From positions 1-64,000 of the forward strand of contig NZ_QDFZ01000024.1 in assembly GCF_003347605.1 (NCBI RefSeq): a stretch of 64,000 nt of DNA. The letters run 5' to 3'. The position numbers and the translations under genes were made by a program. The stretch comes from Chryseobacterium sp. KLBC 52. Lineage in GTDB: Bacteria > Bacteroidota > Bacteroidia > Flavobacteriales > Weeksellaceae. Position 1 is the first letter of the stretch. Every line of letters starts with the position of its first letter. This document shows positions 8,104 to 17,503 of this stretch, in pieces. The notes beneath the pieces were generated by a model, which saw only the letters and a program-made list of their open reading frames with translations, did not search any database and was not told the DNA's origin.

Positions 8104-9192
8104 TTATTTTTTGAACTCAGAAGGAGTTTGTCCGGTCACTTTTTTAAAGGTTGTATTAAAAGAAGTTTTAGAATTGAACCCTGATTCGTAAGCAATCCCC
8201 AAAATTGATAATTTGCTGTTGGGTTCTTTCAGAAGTCTTTTGGCGTAGTTTACTCTGTATTCATTCACATATTGGAAGAAATTTTTTCCAAAGCCTGTAT
8301 TAATGACGTAAGACAAATGATGGGTAGAAACGGACAGCATTTCGGCAAGTTTGATAAGGTTAAGTTCGCTGTCAAGATAAGGCTTTTGAAGTTCCATAAT
8401 CCCTTCCAGTGATGTTTTAATCTTTGCTAATTCTTCATCAGAGATCAGTTTTCTTTTAACTTCTTCCGGATCGGAATCTTCATCCATAGAGATCAGTTCC
8501 TGTCTCTGCTTTTCTTCTAAAGGATAAATCTCCTTCTGTTTCATAGAATAATATCCTACCCAGTAAATAACGGATAAAAAGACGGCATTGATAAAGAAAT
8601 TCAGTGATTTCGGATCATAGAACAGATTATAAATCACGTAGATGATATTCACAATAAGGAGCACCAGAATAATATATTCCAGCCAGTTCAGATTGATTCC
8701 TTCGGTATTGGAAGAAAATTGCTGAATCTTTTTCTGATGTTTCCTGATGGTAATATAGGAAAGTGCCGTATAGAAGAGAGCCTGAATCAGGATCAGAATA
8801 ATACTGATATATTCAAATGGTTTTGCATATCCTAATTTGGTCAATACAAGACAAACCAGAAAAGCTACAGGAAGGATTAAAAACTTAACATCTGTAGGTT
8901 TAAAAGTAAAGGAAGGATTGGTGTAAAAAAGTACACTAAAGTAAAAAACGATAGGGGTAAAAAACTGAATAAATCTTACCCAAAACAGGGAATGAAATTC
9001 CACTATTGAACCGGTGATGAGAAACAGCACTTCATCCAGCCAAAAGGTAGACCACAGAAAGAGAAATATTCCGAACCAGAAATTGGCTTTATGATTTACC
9101 CGTAAAGGATTGGCCAGCTTCAGCAGAGAAAGTAAAACCAATGAACCATAGATAAGTATCACGATGAAACTGTTTAACTCTGATGTGTTCAT
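8104..9192 (-). CDS. Membrane-anchored AraC-type regulator
   Basis: 362 residues. The N-terminal two-thirds has about seven hydrophobic membrane helices (residues 8-220). The C-terminal 100 residues are an AraC/XylS DNA-binding domain with two HTH motifs (LIKLAEMLSVSTHHLSYVIN and ILGIAYESGFNSKTSFNTTF). This 7TM-plus-AraC layout is known in Bacteroidota and suggests direct sensing of a membrane or extracellular signal. It lies upstream of the SDR/epimerase operon on the same strand with a 159-bp gap, so it could control that operon, but no operator was identified. Confidence 0.85.
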   Translation of the reverse strand: MNTSELNSFIVILIYGSLVLLSLLKLANPLRVNHKANFWFGIFLFLWSTFWLDEVLFLITGSIVEFHSLFWVRFIQFFTPIVFYFSVLFYTNPSFTFKPTDVKFLILPVAFLVCLVLTKLGYAKPFEYISIILILIQALFYTALSYITIRKHQKKIQQFSSNTEGINLNWLEYIILVLLIVNIIYVIYNLFYDPKSLNFFINAVFLSVIYWVGYYSMKQKEIYPLEEKQRQELISMDEDSDPEEVKRKLISDEELAKIKTSLEGIMELQKPYLDSELNLIKLAEMLSVSTHHLSYVINTGFGKNFFQYVNEYRVNYAKRLLKEPNSKLSILGIAYESGFNSKTSFNTTFKKVTGQTPSEFKK

Positions 9193-9224
9193 TGGTTTTG
9201 ATATTTTGATTAAAAAATAGTCTT

Positions 9225-9866
9225 TTATCCTATTCGCTTCCTTACAAAAATTTCATATCCTAAATAAATTAACGGAAGTGACATGATTCCTAAGAAAAGA
9301 ATATTGCTCATGGCAAGCTGCGGATGCATTACAATAGAGTAAACCAATCCGAAAAATGCTCCTCCAAGGTGAGCAGCATGCCCCAGATTATCCCATTGCT
9401 TAGGATTCAGCATCATATATACTGAGTACCCAAAATACAGTGTTCCAAATAACCATCCTGGTAAGAAGTTGACACTGATTTCATTCGGAGCCATGGCTAT
9501 GGAAGCAAAAATGATTCCCGAAACCGCACCTGACGCACCAATTGCCGAATACCAAGGTTGGTTTTTATAAATCTGTAAACTGAATAAATTCCCCAGAATC
9601 ATTGATCCAAAATATAGAATCAGAAATCCTATTTCTCCAAAGAAACTAATAACTACTCCCTGGAAAAAATACAGGGAAAGCATATTAAAAAATAAGTGCA
9701 TAAAGTCTGCATGCAAAAACGCAGAACTAATGAGTCTTACATATTCTTTACGATTCGCGATCGCTCCGACATTGAATTTATATTTTTCAAATAATGCTGT
9801 ATTGTTAAACCCCATGTAACTAAAAATACATGTGGCTGCAATGATAATGATAACAACTATATCCAT
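9225..9866 (-). CDS. Rhomboid-family intramembrane serine protease
   Basis: 213 residues with about six membrane helices. The catalytic serine is in GASG (110-113, Ser112) and the catalytic histidine in HAAHLGG (probably His166). HADFMHLFFNM (about 52-62) is the conserved first-loop/helix-2 motif. The enzyme cleaves membrane-protein substrates within the bilayer; its substrate here is unknown. It lies 32 bp upstream of the membrane AraC-type regulator on the same strand, so the two may be co-transcribed. Confidence 0.9.
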   Translation of the reverse strand: MDIVVIIIIAATCIFSYMGFNNTALFEKYKFNVGAIANRKEYVRLISSAFLHADFMHLFFNMLSLYFFQGVVISFFGEIGFLILYFGSMILGNLFSLQIYKNQPWYSAIGASGAVSGIIFASIAMAPNEISVNFLPGWLFGTLYFGYSVYMMLNPKQWDNLGHAAHLGGAFFGLVYSIVMHPQLAMSNILFLGIMSLPLIYLGYEIFVRKRIG

Positions 9867-9911
9867 TGTGTTCTTTTTATGTTATATCTGAACAGACATG
9901 TTTAGTTTAGT

Positions 9912-12503
9912 CTATTCATTTTCATTATTTACGTCATCCCGGAACAAATCCCCAATCATTCCTCCGTCTTCATCCGTTTCGCCTGTTGGTTCCGGATCTT
10001 CGTATACTTCAGGTTCTTCTTCTACAGGCTCAGGAATGGTAATATTGATAGCTTTTACTTTGAATTTCGTAAACTGGTTTCCAATAGCTTTTATACCTTT
10101 TACTGCTATGAATTCATCAATATTAATAGTTTCCGGATCGCGTTCTTTTCCTTTATCTTTTGCAAAAATAATTTCTGCAGTAACATCGTTGGCAACAATT
10201 ACATTTTCGATGAATGATTTCGGGTGTTCAGAAGGCATGAAAGTCTGTACATTCACTGTGTTTTCCAGTAAGAATCTCTTAATGAAATAAATATCTTTTT
10301 CTCCGTCGTAATAAATACAGGTAATCGGCTGCGCAGGTCTCCATTTCTCCAACACCAGGTATTCATCATCAAAACGGTTACCCAAGTCAAAAGACACCAG
10401 TTTTACTTCACCGTTTGTATTGATGGTCAGGATTTTATCATCTCCCTTGAAACTTCCCAGTAATGTACCTCTTACATCAGCATTCAGTCTTCTTACCGTA
10501 TCATCAAACCAGATTTTTCTAGGAGCGAGCGTAGAAACGCCTTCTTCCTTCATATCTACTTTCTTTACAGCATACTTGGTCACCAGATTTCCTTTGGAAT
10601 CACGCCCTTTAATGGCAAGATCGGAGAAATTGATCTCCATTTTGTTCTTTCTGATTCTTGGATTTGGCTTTAACAATACAGTAACTGTTTCTGCCTCACC
10701 ATTAGGATTGGCTGAGAAATATAATGTTTCAGATCCTTTTTTATCTGAAGCTAACGGATAATCTGTATTTCGGGTTACTCCGGTTACAGAGAAACGTTTC
10801 ATATAGTATGGTCCTTCCCTTCCTTCGCGATAGATCATATTATACACGGTTCTCTTGTCGTTTTTCTTCCAAACGGCAACATGAAGAATATCTTTACCAA
10901 TGAAAGTTTTTGCTTCCACTTTTACCACCTTCATACTTCCGTCTTTTCTGAATGTGATGATATCATCAATGTCAGAACAGTCGAACAAATACTGGTCTTT
11001 CTTCAGAGATGTTCCGATGAAACCTTCTTCGAAATTCGCATAGAATTTTTCATTGGCTACGGCTACTTTTGTTGCATCAATCGTATCAAAGATTCTAAGC
11101 TCAGTTTTTCTTTGTTTGTCTTTACCGTATTTTTTCTGAATATTTAAATAGTAATCGATAGCATAAGCAATCAGGTTAGACAGATTGTATTTTACCTGTT
11201 CTATTTTACCTTCCAGCGAAGCAATATTTTCTTTAAATTTATCTAAGTCGAATCTTGAAATCCTCTTGATTCTGATCTCTGTCAGTTTTAAGATATCTTC
11301 TTCTGTAACGGCTCTTAAAAGATGTTTGGTATGCGGTTTTAATCCTGCATCAATGGTTTTCAATACATCTTCCCAGGTTTTTACTTCTTCAATATCGTGG
11401 TAAATTCTGTTCTCTATGAAAATTCTTTCCAGTGAAGAGAAATGCCAGCTTTCCTGAAGCTCATGGAGTTCAATTTCCAATTCTTTCTTCAGTAATGAAA
11501 CGGTATGATCTGTATTCGTTTTTAAAATATCGGATACCGTAAGAAACATTGGCTTATCACCTACAATCACACAGGCATTCGGAGAAATGGTCACCTGACA
11601 GTCTGTAAATGCATACAGCGCGTCAATGGTCTTATCCGGTGAAACATCATTATGAATATGAATCAGGATTTCTACTTTATCTGAAGTATTGTCCTCAATT
11701 TTTTTGATTTTGATCTTTCCTTTCTCATTGGCTTTTAGAATAGAGTCAATAAGATCCGTTGTTGTTTTGGAGTAAGGAAGTTCAGAAATTACTAATGTAT
11801 GCTTATCCGTTTGGGTAATTTTGGCTCTTGCTCTTACTTTTCCTCCTCTGTGCCCGTCGTTGTATTCGGAAACGTCAAGATAACCGGCTGTTAAAAAGTC
11901 CGGATACAGTTCAAATTTCTTACCTTTTAAGTAGGCTACAGATGCGTTAATAAGTTCATTAAAGTTATGAGGAAGGATTTTTGTGGAAAGTCCTACTCCA
12001 ATACCTTCTACTCCCTGTGCAAGAAGCAAGGGAAATTTTACCGGCAAATCAATAGGTTCATTGTTTCTTCCGTCATAAGACTTTGTCCAGTCTGTAGTTT
12101 TAGGATTAAAGACTACTTCAAGGGCAAAAGGGGTCAGTCTTGCTTCAATATATCTCGCAGCAGCTGCAGAGTCACCTGTATAAATATTTCCCCAGTTTCC
12201 CTGAGTATCTATTAGCAGCTCTTTCTGCCCGATTTGTACCATGGCATCTGTAATGGAAGCATCACCGTGTGGGTGGTATTTCATGGTATTCCCCACGATA
12301 TTGGCCACCTTATTATAACGGCCGTCTTCCAGCTCCCTCATGGAATGCATAATTCTTCGTTGAACGGGTTTTAAACCATCATATATTGAAGGGATCGCTC
12401 TATCCAGAATTACATAGGAAGCATAATCAAGAAACCAGTCTTTATACAGCCCGGAAACTTTTTTTAAGCTTTCACCCTCATGCGAATATTCTTCTGTCGT
12501 CAT
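9912..12503 (-). CDS. parC: DNA topoisomerase IV subunit A
   Basis: 863-residue type IIA topoisomerase A subunit. LKPVQRRIMHSM, KYHPHGDAS (75-83) and AAAARYIEAR with the DNA-linking Tyr118 mark the breakage-reunion domain, followed by a coiled-coil region and a C-terminal beta-pinwheel-like domain. The tail is acidic. It pairs with parE on the same strand; the intervening membrane-protein gene overlaps the parC start by 26 bp. ParC/ParE decatenates daughter chromosomes. Adjacency to a parE-type B subunit supports ParC over GyrA. Confidence 0.93.
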   Translation of the reverse strand: MTTEEYSHEGESLKKVSGLYKDWFLDYASYVILDRAIPSIYDGLKPVQRRIMHSMRELEDGRYNKVANIVGNTMKYHPHGDASITDAMVQIGQKELLIDTQGNWGNIYTGDSAAAARYIEARLTPFALEVVFNPKTTDWTKSYDGRNNEPIDLPVKFPLLLAQGVEGIGVGLSTKILPHNFNELINASVAYLKGKKFELYPDFLTAGYLDVSEYNDGHRGGKVRARAKITQTDKHTLVISELPYSKTTTDLIDSILKANEKGKIKIKKIEDNTSDKVEILIHIHNDVSPDKTIDALYAFTDCQVTISPNACVIVGDKPMFLTVSDILKTNTDHTVSLLKKELEIELHELQESWHFSSLERIFIENRIYHDIEEVKTWEDVLKTIDAGLKPHTKHLLRAVTEEDILKLTEIRIKRISRFDLDKFKENIASLEGKIEQVKYNLSNLIAYAIDYYLNIQKKYGKDKQRKTELRIFDTIDATKVAVANEKFYANFEEGFIGTSLKKDQYLFDCSDIDDIITFRKDGSMKVVKVEAKTFIGKDILHVAVWKKNDKRTVYNMIYREGREGPYYMKRFSVTGVTRNTDYPLASDKKGSETLYFSANPNGEAETVTVLLKPNPRIRKNKMEINFSDLAIKGRDSKGNLVTKYAVKKVDMKEEGVSTLAPRKIWFDDTVRRLNADVRGTLLGSFKGDDKILTINTNGEVKLVSFDLGNRFDDEYLVLEKWRPAQPITCIYYDGEKDIYFIKRFLLENTVNVQTFMPSEHPKSFIENVIVANDVTAEIIFAKDKGKERDPETINIDEFIAVKGIKAIGNQFTKFKVKAINITIPEPVEEEPEVYEDPEPTGETDEDGGMIGDLFRDDVNNENE

Positions 12504-12984
12504 CTATTTTATCTTTTTTCTCTTTATTAGTTTTCACAACTTTATTCAGAGAGAGTTTTAAATCGTTTATTTCTTTGTTACCCAAATAAGATATCTGGTA
12601 TTTGAGTATGGTAGATCCATTATTTTTACTGGAAACGGTAATGTATAACCTTTTGAAAAAGAGAATACTGACCACATCATATTTTATCAGTTTATATTTT
12701 GGAAATTCGTCGTGAAGAGGTTTGTTTAAAAAGGGAATAATATTCCTGTTTTTAAAATTCAAAGCTTCCCCGTCACTGTCGTATTCAAAAATCTGTCTTC
12801 CACTGATATAAAAGATAATCAGCAGCAAAACAGGAACAATAATTAATAAATAACTTTCTTTCCCCATTGCATGAAACCTGTATTCATTAGCAGCGAATAC
12901 AGTTATACCAAACACTGCTGTCATCAAAAGCAGTGTACTCAGAGAGTTATAAATTGATGTTTTATTACGGTTACTTAGTCTCAT
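12478..12984 (-). CDS. Small two-helix membrane protein between parE and parC
   Basis: 168-residue protein I do not recognise. Two membrane helices (about residues 14-32 and 44-61) are followed by a soluble C-terminal domain of about 100 residues rich in Lys and aromatic residues (PKYKLIKYDVVSILFFKR). Its 3' end overlaps the start of parC by 26 bp, so translation is probably coupled. It lies 110 bp after parE. A role at the membrane or in chromosome segregation is only suggested by position. Confidence 0.6.
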   Translation of the reverse strand: MRLSNRNKTSIYNSLSTLLLMTAVFGITVFAANEYRFHAMGKESYLLIIVPVLLLIIFYISGRQIFEYDSDGEALNFKNRNIIPFLNKPLHDEFPKYKLIKYDVVSILFFKRLYITVSSKNNGSTILKYQISYLGNKEINDLKLSLNKVVKTNKEKKDKIDDDRRIFA

Positions 12985-13094
12985 TTTATTTTTTTGGCTG
13001 TGTAAGTATTATAATTTCCTACTTCATCCAAAATTGTGCTTTTTTTCAGTCTGCAATGGCCCTTACAACCAGTCTTTTAAGTTATACGTTTTTT

Positions 13095-14981
13095 TTAATT
13101 TTCTACTTCATTCAGTATTTCTTTTTTATCAATATCAGTATCATCTTCTACTACCAGGTTTTCTAAGATAAAGGTTTGTCTGTCCGGTGTATTTTTCCCC
13201 ATGTAGAATTCCAGAAGTTGATCAATCGTCTGGTCTTTTCCCACTACTACAGGTTCTAAACGGATATCTTTACCAATGAAATGCTTAAATTCGTCCGGAG
13301 AAATTTCTCCCAATCCTTTAAATCGTGTGATTTCAGGATTTTTCCCCAGTTCGTTTAATGCTTTTATTCTTTCTGTTTCTGTATAGCAATATCTTGTTTC
13401 TTTTTTATTCCTTACTCTGAATAACGGAGTCTGAAGGATATACAGATGTCCGTTTTTAATCAGATCCGGGAAGAACTGCAGGAAGAAAGTAATCATCAGC
13501 AAGCGGATGTGCATTCCATCCACATCGGCATCAGTAGCAATAATTACCTGATTGTATCTCAGGTCTTCCAGACTTTCTTCAATATTTAAAGCGGCCTGAA
13601 GAAGGTTAAATTCTTCGTTTTCATATACCACTTTTTTGGTAAGACCATAACAGTTCAGCGGTTTTCCTTTCAGTGAAAATACAGCCTGAGTTTCTACATC
13701 TCTGGATTTTGTGATAGATCCGGATGCAGAATCTCCTTCGGTAATGAAGATCTGCGTATCTCCTTTCCTTTCGGCTTTCTGATCGTTATAATGCTGCCTG
13801 CAGTCACGAAGTTTTTTATTGTGAAGAGATACTTTTTTTGCTCTTTCCCTGGCCAGTTTCTGAATTCCTGAAAGCTCTTTTCTTTCTCTTTCGGAAATTA
13901 ATATTTTTCTTTGAATTGCTTCTGCTATTTCCGGATTTTTGTGCAGGAAATTATCCAGTTTACTCTTCAGGAAATCAATAATGAATGTTCTTACGGTAGG
14001 TCCGTTCGGTCCCATGTCATTAGATCCTAATTTTGTTTTGGTCTGAGATTCGAAAACCGGTTCTTCTACATTGATCGAAATGGCTGCAATGATAGACTTT
14101 CTGATATCGGAAGCATCAAAACTTTTATTGAAAAATTCACGAATTGTTTTCACATACGCTTCACGGAATGCATTAAGGTGTGTTCCTCCCTGCGTGGTAT
14201 TCTGTCCGTTCACGAATGAGAAATAGGTTTCTGTCTGTGATTTGTCAGAATGGGTAATGGCTACCTCAATATCATCATCCTTTAAATGGACGATCGGATA
14301 AAGGATATCGCTTTCCAGCTCTTCTTCCAACAAATCTTTAAGACCGTTTTCAGAATAATAGGTTTCTCCGTTGAAAAGAATTTTAAGTCCCGGATTCAGG
14401 TAAGCATAGTTTCGGAGCATTCTTTCGATATACTCTTTTCTGTACTTGAAGTGCAGGAAGATTTCTCCGTCAGGAATAAAAGAAATTTCAGTACCGTTTC
14501 TGTCTGAAGTTTCTTTCTCATCAAAGTTTTCTGTGATCATCCCACGGGAGAATTCAGCAACTTTCATTTTTCCGTCGCGGAAAGAACGAACTCTGAAGTA
14601 ATCTGAAAGGGCATTTACCGCTTTGGTACCGACCCCGTTCAAACCTACCGATTTTTTAAACGCTTTACTGTCGTACTTACCTCCGGTATTCATTTTTGAG
14701 ACGGCATCTACAACTTTCCCCAGCGGAATACCACGTCCAAAGTCACGAATGGTAACTTTGCCATCGTCCAGTTTTATTTCAATTCTTTTCCCTGATCTCA
14801 TCCTGAACTCATCAATAGAGTTATCAAGGATTTCTTTTAACAGGATATAAATACCGTCATCGGCGGAAGAACCGTCACCGAGCTTCCCGATGTACATACC
14901 GGGGCGCAAACGGATGTGTTCCTGCCAATCGAGGGTTCTGATATTATCTTCGGAGTAGGTTGGATTTATTTCTTGTGACAT
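13095..14981 (-). CDS. parE: DNA topoisomerase IV subunit B
   Basis: 628-residue GHKL ATPase/TOPRIM subunit. ILDNSIDEF is the ATP-binding helix, GRGIPLG and GVGTKAVNALS the nucleotide lid motifs, and EGDSASGS with the DADVDGMHIR pair the TOPRIM metal site. I chose the ATG at 14981 (MSQEINPTY) because a TTG-initiated extension would overlap the promoter -7 box. The length suits ParE rather than the longer Gram-negative GyrB. Confidence 0.93.
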   Translation of the reverse strand: MSQEINPTYSEDNIRTLDWQEHIRLRPGMYIGKLGDGSSADDGIYILLKEILDNSIDEFRMRSGKRIEIKLDDGKVTIRDFGRGIPLGKVVDAVSKMNTGGKYDSKAFKKSVGLNGVGTKAVNALSDYFRVRSFRDGKMKVAEFSRGMITENFDEKETSDRNGTEISFIPDGEIFLHFKYRKEYIERMLRNYAYLNPGLKILFNGETYYSENGLKDLLEEELESDILYPIVHLKDDDIEVAITHSDKSQTETYFSFVNGQNTTQGGTHLNAFREAYVKTIREFFNKSFDASDIRKSIIAAISINVEEPVFESQTKTKLGSNDMGPNGPTVRTFIIDFLKSKLDNFLHKNPEIAEAIQRKILISERERKELSGIQKLARERAKKVSLHNKKLRDCRQHYNDQKAERKGDTQIFITEGDSASGSITKSRDVETQAVFSLKGKPLNCYGLTKKVVYENEEFNLLQAALNIEESLEDLRYNQVIIATDADVDGMHIRLLMITFFLQFFPDLIKNGHLYILQTPLFRVRNKKETRYCYTETERIKALNELGKNPEITRFKGLGEISPDEFKHFIGKDIRLEPVVVGKDQTIDQLLEFYMGKNTPDRQTFILENLVVEDDTDIDKKEILNEVEN

Positions 14982-14993
14982 ATATGATTTCAG

Positions 14994-15023
14994 CAAACAT
15001 ACAAAAGTACAAAATTGTCCAAA
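14994..15023 (-). promoter_or_regulatory. Promoter of the parE operon (TTTG-N18-TATGTTTG)
   Basis: On the minus strand a -33 TTTG (15020-15023) and a -7 TATGTTTG (14994-15001) are separated by 18 bp, both matching the Bacteroidota consensus, 12 bp ahead of the parE ATG. Confidence 0.7.
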
Positions 15024-15122
15024 ATTATCCGAATTTTTTCATCTTGTTTTTTTTCAATATTGTACTATAAATATTGTATTATTCTTAATCAAATTATATA
15101 TTTACGAAATTATCATTATCAT

Positions 15123-15206
15123 GTGAAAAATTTATTTAGTTTCCTCACATTATCTATAATTTTATTCTTTTCAACCTGTTTTTATCACAGATCTCAGGGA
15201 TCATAA
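15123..15206 (+). CDS. Possible 27-residue hydrophobic peptide
   Basis: A GTG-initiated frame (VKNLFSFLTLSIILFFSTC...) looks like a lipoprotein signal peptide with a lipobox-like FSTC followed by only eight residues. No clear promoter precedes it. The bidirectional terminator at 15258-15285 lies 50 bp downstream. It may be a tiny lipopeptide, a gene remnant or chance. Confidence 0.25.
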   Translation: MKNLFSFLTLSIILFFSTCFYHRSQGS

Positions 15207-15257
15207 ATTAAACAACCGGGATATTGAGTTATTATTAAATTTTATCCCTTAAAAACA

Positions 15258-15285
15258 ATGACCATCCTGTGATGAGGATGGTCAT
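15258..15285. terminator. Bidirectional terminator
   Basis: ATGACCATCC and GGATGGTCAT form a perfect 10-bp stem with an 8-nt loop, flanked by A- and T-rich stretches. It serves the minus-strand DUF2867 gene. Confidence 0.8.
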
Positions 15286-15298
15286 TTTATATCAATAT

Positions 15299-15856
15299 TT
15301 ACACGGTACGCAATTTCTTCTTTTGCAGCTGCCGGATCATATTTTTCAGCATAGCCGGAACAATCAGCTTATGGAAAGGTCGTACAGGTAGAAAATAAAG
15401 CACACCCAGCCAGTTATGATACTTTACGGTAGTAGAAATGGTAAGTGAATTTTCATCAGAATGCACCTTACTCTTTTCAACTAAAAGAGATACTCTGAAA
15501 TCCAGGTGCTTATCATCTTCTCCCAGAACAATTTCGTTGCTGGTTTTATCAAACACCTTAAAAAGCCCCACACGTTCTCCTACTTCACATTTAAAATCCT
15601 TTTCCTTTTGCCTTGTTTCAGCTTCAGATCCGGTCTTCAGCCCGAATATTCCCACTGCTTTATTCCTGAAAGCAAACATTTTCTTTCCCCATTTTGGCCC
15701 GCTTGTAAAGAATGCTCTTCCTACTTCTGAGATATCAATATTCCGGCCACCATCCGCAAATTCTCCTTCAAAACTATCGATATAATTGAAATCTTTTTTT
15801 TCCGGAGATAAAATAGATTTTTCAGGAAATTCTGTCTTCTTAATCTTCATTGTCAT
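15299..15856 (-). CDS. DUF2867 domain protein
   Basis: 185-residue protein; the whole length resembles DUF2867, a family distantly related to SRPBCC/START-like ligand binders, of unknown function. There is no signal peptide; a short hydrophobic segment (YHNWLGVLYFLPVRPFHKLI) is near the C-terminus. Two in-frame ATGs (15856, 15850) are possible starts. A TACATTTG promoter box lies 23 bp upstream and a palindrome (15917-15934) about 40 bp further, a plausible operator. Confidence 0.7.
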   Translation of the reverse strand: MTMKIKKTEFPEKSILSPEKKDFNYIDSFEGEFADGGRNIDISEVGRAFFTSGPKWGKKMFAFRNKAVGIFGLKTGSEAETRQKEKDFKCEVGERVGLFKVFDKTSNEIVLGEDDKHLDFRVSLLVEKSKVHSDENSLTISTTVKYHNWLGVLYFLPVRPFHKLIVPAMLKNMIRQLQKKKLRTV

Positions 15857-15878
15857 TGTTTTTATGGTTGTTGTCTAA

Positions 15879-15886
15879 CAAATGTA
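15879..15886 (-). promoter_or_regulatory. -7 box (TACATTTG) of the DUF2867 gene
   Basis: Minus-strand match to TAnnTTTG, 22 bp ahead of the ATG at 15856. Confidence 0.5.
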
Positions 15887-15913
15887 AGTATCTTTCCATT
15901 AACTTAAAAGAAA

Positions 15914-15960
15914 AATTTAAACAAATGTTTAAATTTATTTTATACTATGAAACTGACTAT
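15914..15960 (+). repeat. Left copy of a 47-bp direct repeat containing a palindrome
   Basis: Matches 19564-19610 at 41 of 47 positions by eye. Within it TTTAAACA-AA-TGTTTAAA (15917-15934) is a perfect dyad with 8-bp arms, typical of a dimeric repressor site. The two copies bracket the Rhs/IS1 island. Confidence 0.6.
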
Positions 15961-16113
15961 TGAGGATTAATTAAAGGGATAAGTCAATAATTATATTCCT
16001 GAAGCTATTACATCAGCTTCATAAAATCAACTTGTTGATTCTTTCTTTGCTTCCTGTAATCAAAAGAACAGCAATAATATCTTTGCGTCAAAAAACAGAA
16101 TACATTTTAAACC

Positions 16114-16136
16114 GGTAATGTTCCAAACGTGTTGGT
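16114..16136 (+). repeat. IS1-end-like repeat, copy 1
   Basis: GGTAATGTTCCAAACGTGTTGG has the layout of IS1-family terminal repeats (GGTnATGnnnCCAAC). It recurs in the same orientation at 18420 and 18701. Confidence 0.5.
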
Positions 16137-16140
16137 AATA

Positions 16141-16171
16141 AATTAGAGTATTGGTTTTCAATACTCTAATT
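16141..16171 (+). terminator. Hairpin TAGAGTATTG/CAATACTCTA, copy 1
   Basis: AATTAGAGTATTG and CAATACTCTAATT form a perfect 13-bp stem around GTTTT. The same hairpin sequence recurs at 17939-17963 and 18447-18477, at cassette boundaries. Confidence 0.6.
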
Positions 16172-16294
16172 TTAAAAACATTAGTAAAAATATAAAGTTG
16201 AGATAATATTGTGAATAGCCAGAACGGAAGAAAAGAGAAAATAGGCTATCTAAAATATTGAAGATCATACTTGGTGTTTCAGATATGTTGGTAA

Positions 16295-17494
16295 AAAACA
16301 GATCACTTAGGAAATGTACGGATAAGCTACTCCAGATCCTCAGCTGGCAGCGCAGAAGTTCTTGAAGAAAACAATTATTATCCTTTTGGTTTAAAGCATC
16401 GGGGCTATAACTTTTTAACTGGAAATCCTGCCTACAATTATCAGTATAACGGGAAAGAACTGCAAAAGGAAACCGGCTGGAGTGACTACGGTGCCAGGAT
16501 GTATATGTCAGATATTGGAAGATGGGGTGTTATAGACCCATTGGCAGAGACATCAAGAAGATTCTCACCATATACATATGCTTTGAATAACCCAATAAGC
16601 TTTATAGACCCGGATGGAAGAAGAGCCATGTCGCCGGCAGAAAAAGATCCCGGCTCTATGGGTTTTGGAAATGGGATGTTATCCTATTATGCCAGTGGCG
16701 GAAAAGGAACCCGGGCAAACATCATGGCATTTTCAGGACAGCAAGATTATTCCTTTGGAGGAGTATATAATGATACACATTGGACAGGAGGAGGTGGCTC
16801 AATGGATTATTCCTTATTAGATGGAATTCGAAATGAATGGGCTAAAAGAGGAATCTATACAACTATTTCCAAAAACGGCTATATGAGCTGGTGGACAGGA
16901 GGTGCTGAAGGGGATGCCAATACAGCTCAGGAAATGGTGGGACATATGATGAAACTAGGAGAGAGTGCATCAAATAATTGGTATAGCCTTGCAGGAAAAG
17001 GAAACTGGTTTTTTGGAACTGCAGGAGTTTTGAGTGGAACTGCAGGAGTTATTGACTCTCATAACATGTATTCACAAGGTATAAGGAGAGGAATTGCTGG
17101 AAATTATCAGTTAACAGGCAGAAACTTAAGCCAATTTGGTAAGATGCCGATGACTGATGCAACAATACCTGTTTCTAAAATAGCAAGGGTCGCTAAAACA
17201 GTAGGTCATGCTTCTTTTGCTTTAGGTTTTACTGTTGATCTTATTGGGGTCACAACTGGGGAAATTTCTCCAGGAAAATTTTTATTAAATACAGGATTTG
17301 GTGCCGCAGGTAACTGGGGCGGATCAATTGGAGCTTCTCTTAGTACAGTGTATTTCGGCGTAGATGGTTTTTACCCGGGAGGCTGGCCTGGTATTTTTAA
17401 TGATGGTAATATTATGCAAACAAAATTAGATGAAGGGTTTAATCAGGCAGGACCTTATAGAATAAATGTTTTTGGAGCTCATGAACCAAAATAA
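16295..17494 (+). pseudogene. Orphan Rhs C-terminal cassette (5'-truncated)
   Basis: A 399-codon open stretch preceded by a stop codon and without a suitable start. It opens with TDHLGNVRISYS, continues through YYPFGL, YNGKELQKETGWSDYGARMY and DPLAETSRRFSPYTYALNNP to DPDG, which is the end of the Rhs core domain. The remaining roughly 285 residues are a Gly-rich C-terminal tip with hydrophobic stretches, presumably the variable toxin. An internal ATG at 16499 could start a 331-residue product. In Rhs systems displaced C-terminal cassettes act as a reservoir for recombination with a full-length rhs gene. The tip matches no toxin family I can name. Followed after 9 bp by a membrane protein, the presumed immunity gene. 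Confidence 0.75.
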
Positions 17495-17503
17495 ACAAAA
17501 ATT

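Larger units (their letters stand above)
15961..16294 (+). other. Gene-free left part of the Rhs island
   Basis: No gene is supportable. It holds a TATCTTTG promoter-like box (16078-16085), an IS1-end-like sequence (16114-16136), a perfect 13-bp-stem hairpin (16141-16171) and a weaker copy of the IS-end sequence near 16275-16293. Rhs core coding sequence starts immediately afterwards, which suggests deletion of a longer Rhs gene. Confidence 0.5.

Noticed and set aside
9898..12589. Several plus-strand reading frames of 67-130 codons opposite parC
   Set aside because: They are antisense to a strongly supported topoisomerase gene, have no family pattern and show Ser/Phe/Leu-rich composition typical of shadow frames.
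12933..13166. Plus-strand frame rich in Phe and Tyr between the small membrane gene and parE
   Set aside because: It overlaps the parE end on the opposite strand, has low-complexity composition and no start signal.
16114..16171. A MITE bounded by IS1-like ends
   Set aside because: Only one end orientation is present; no inverted partner was found on either side.
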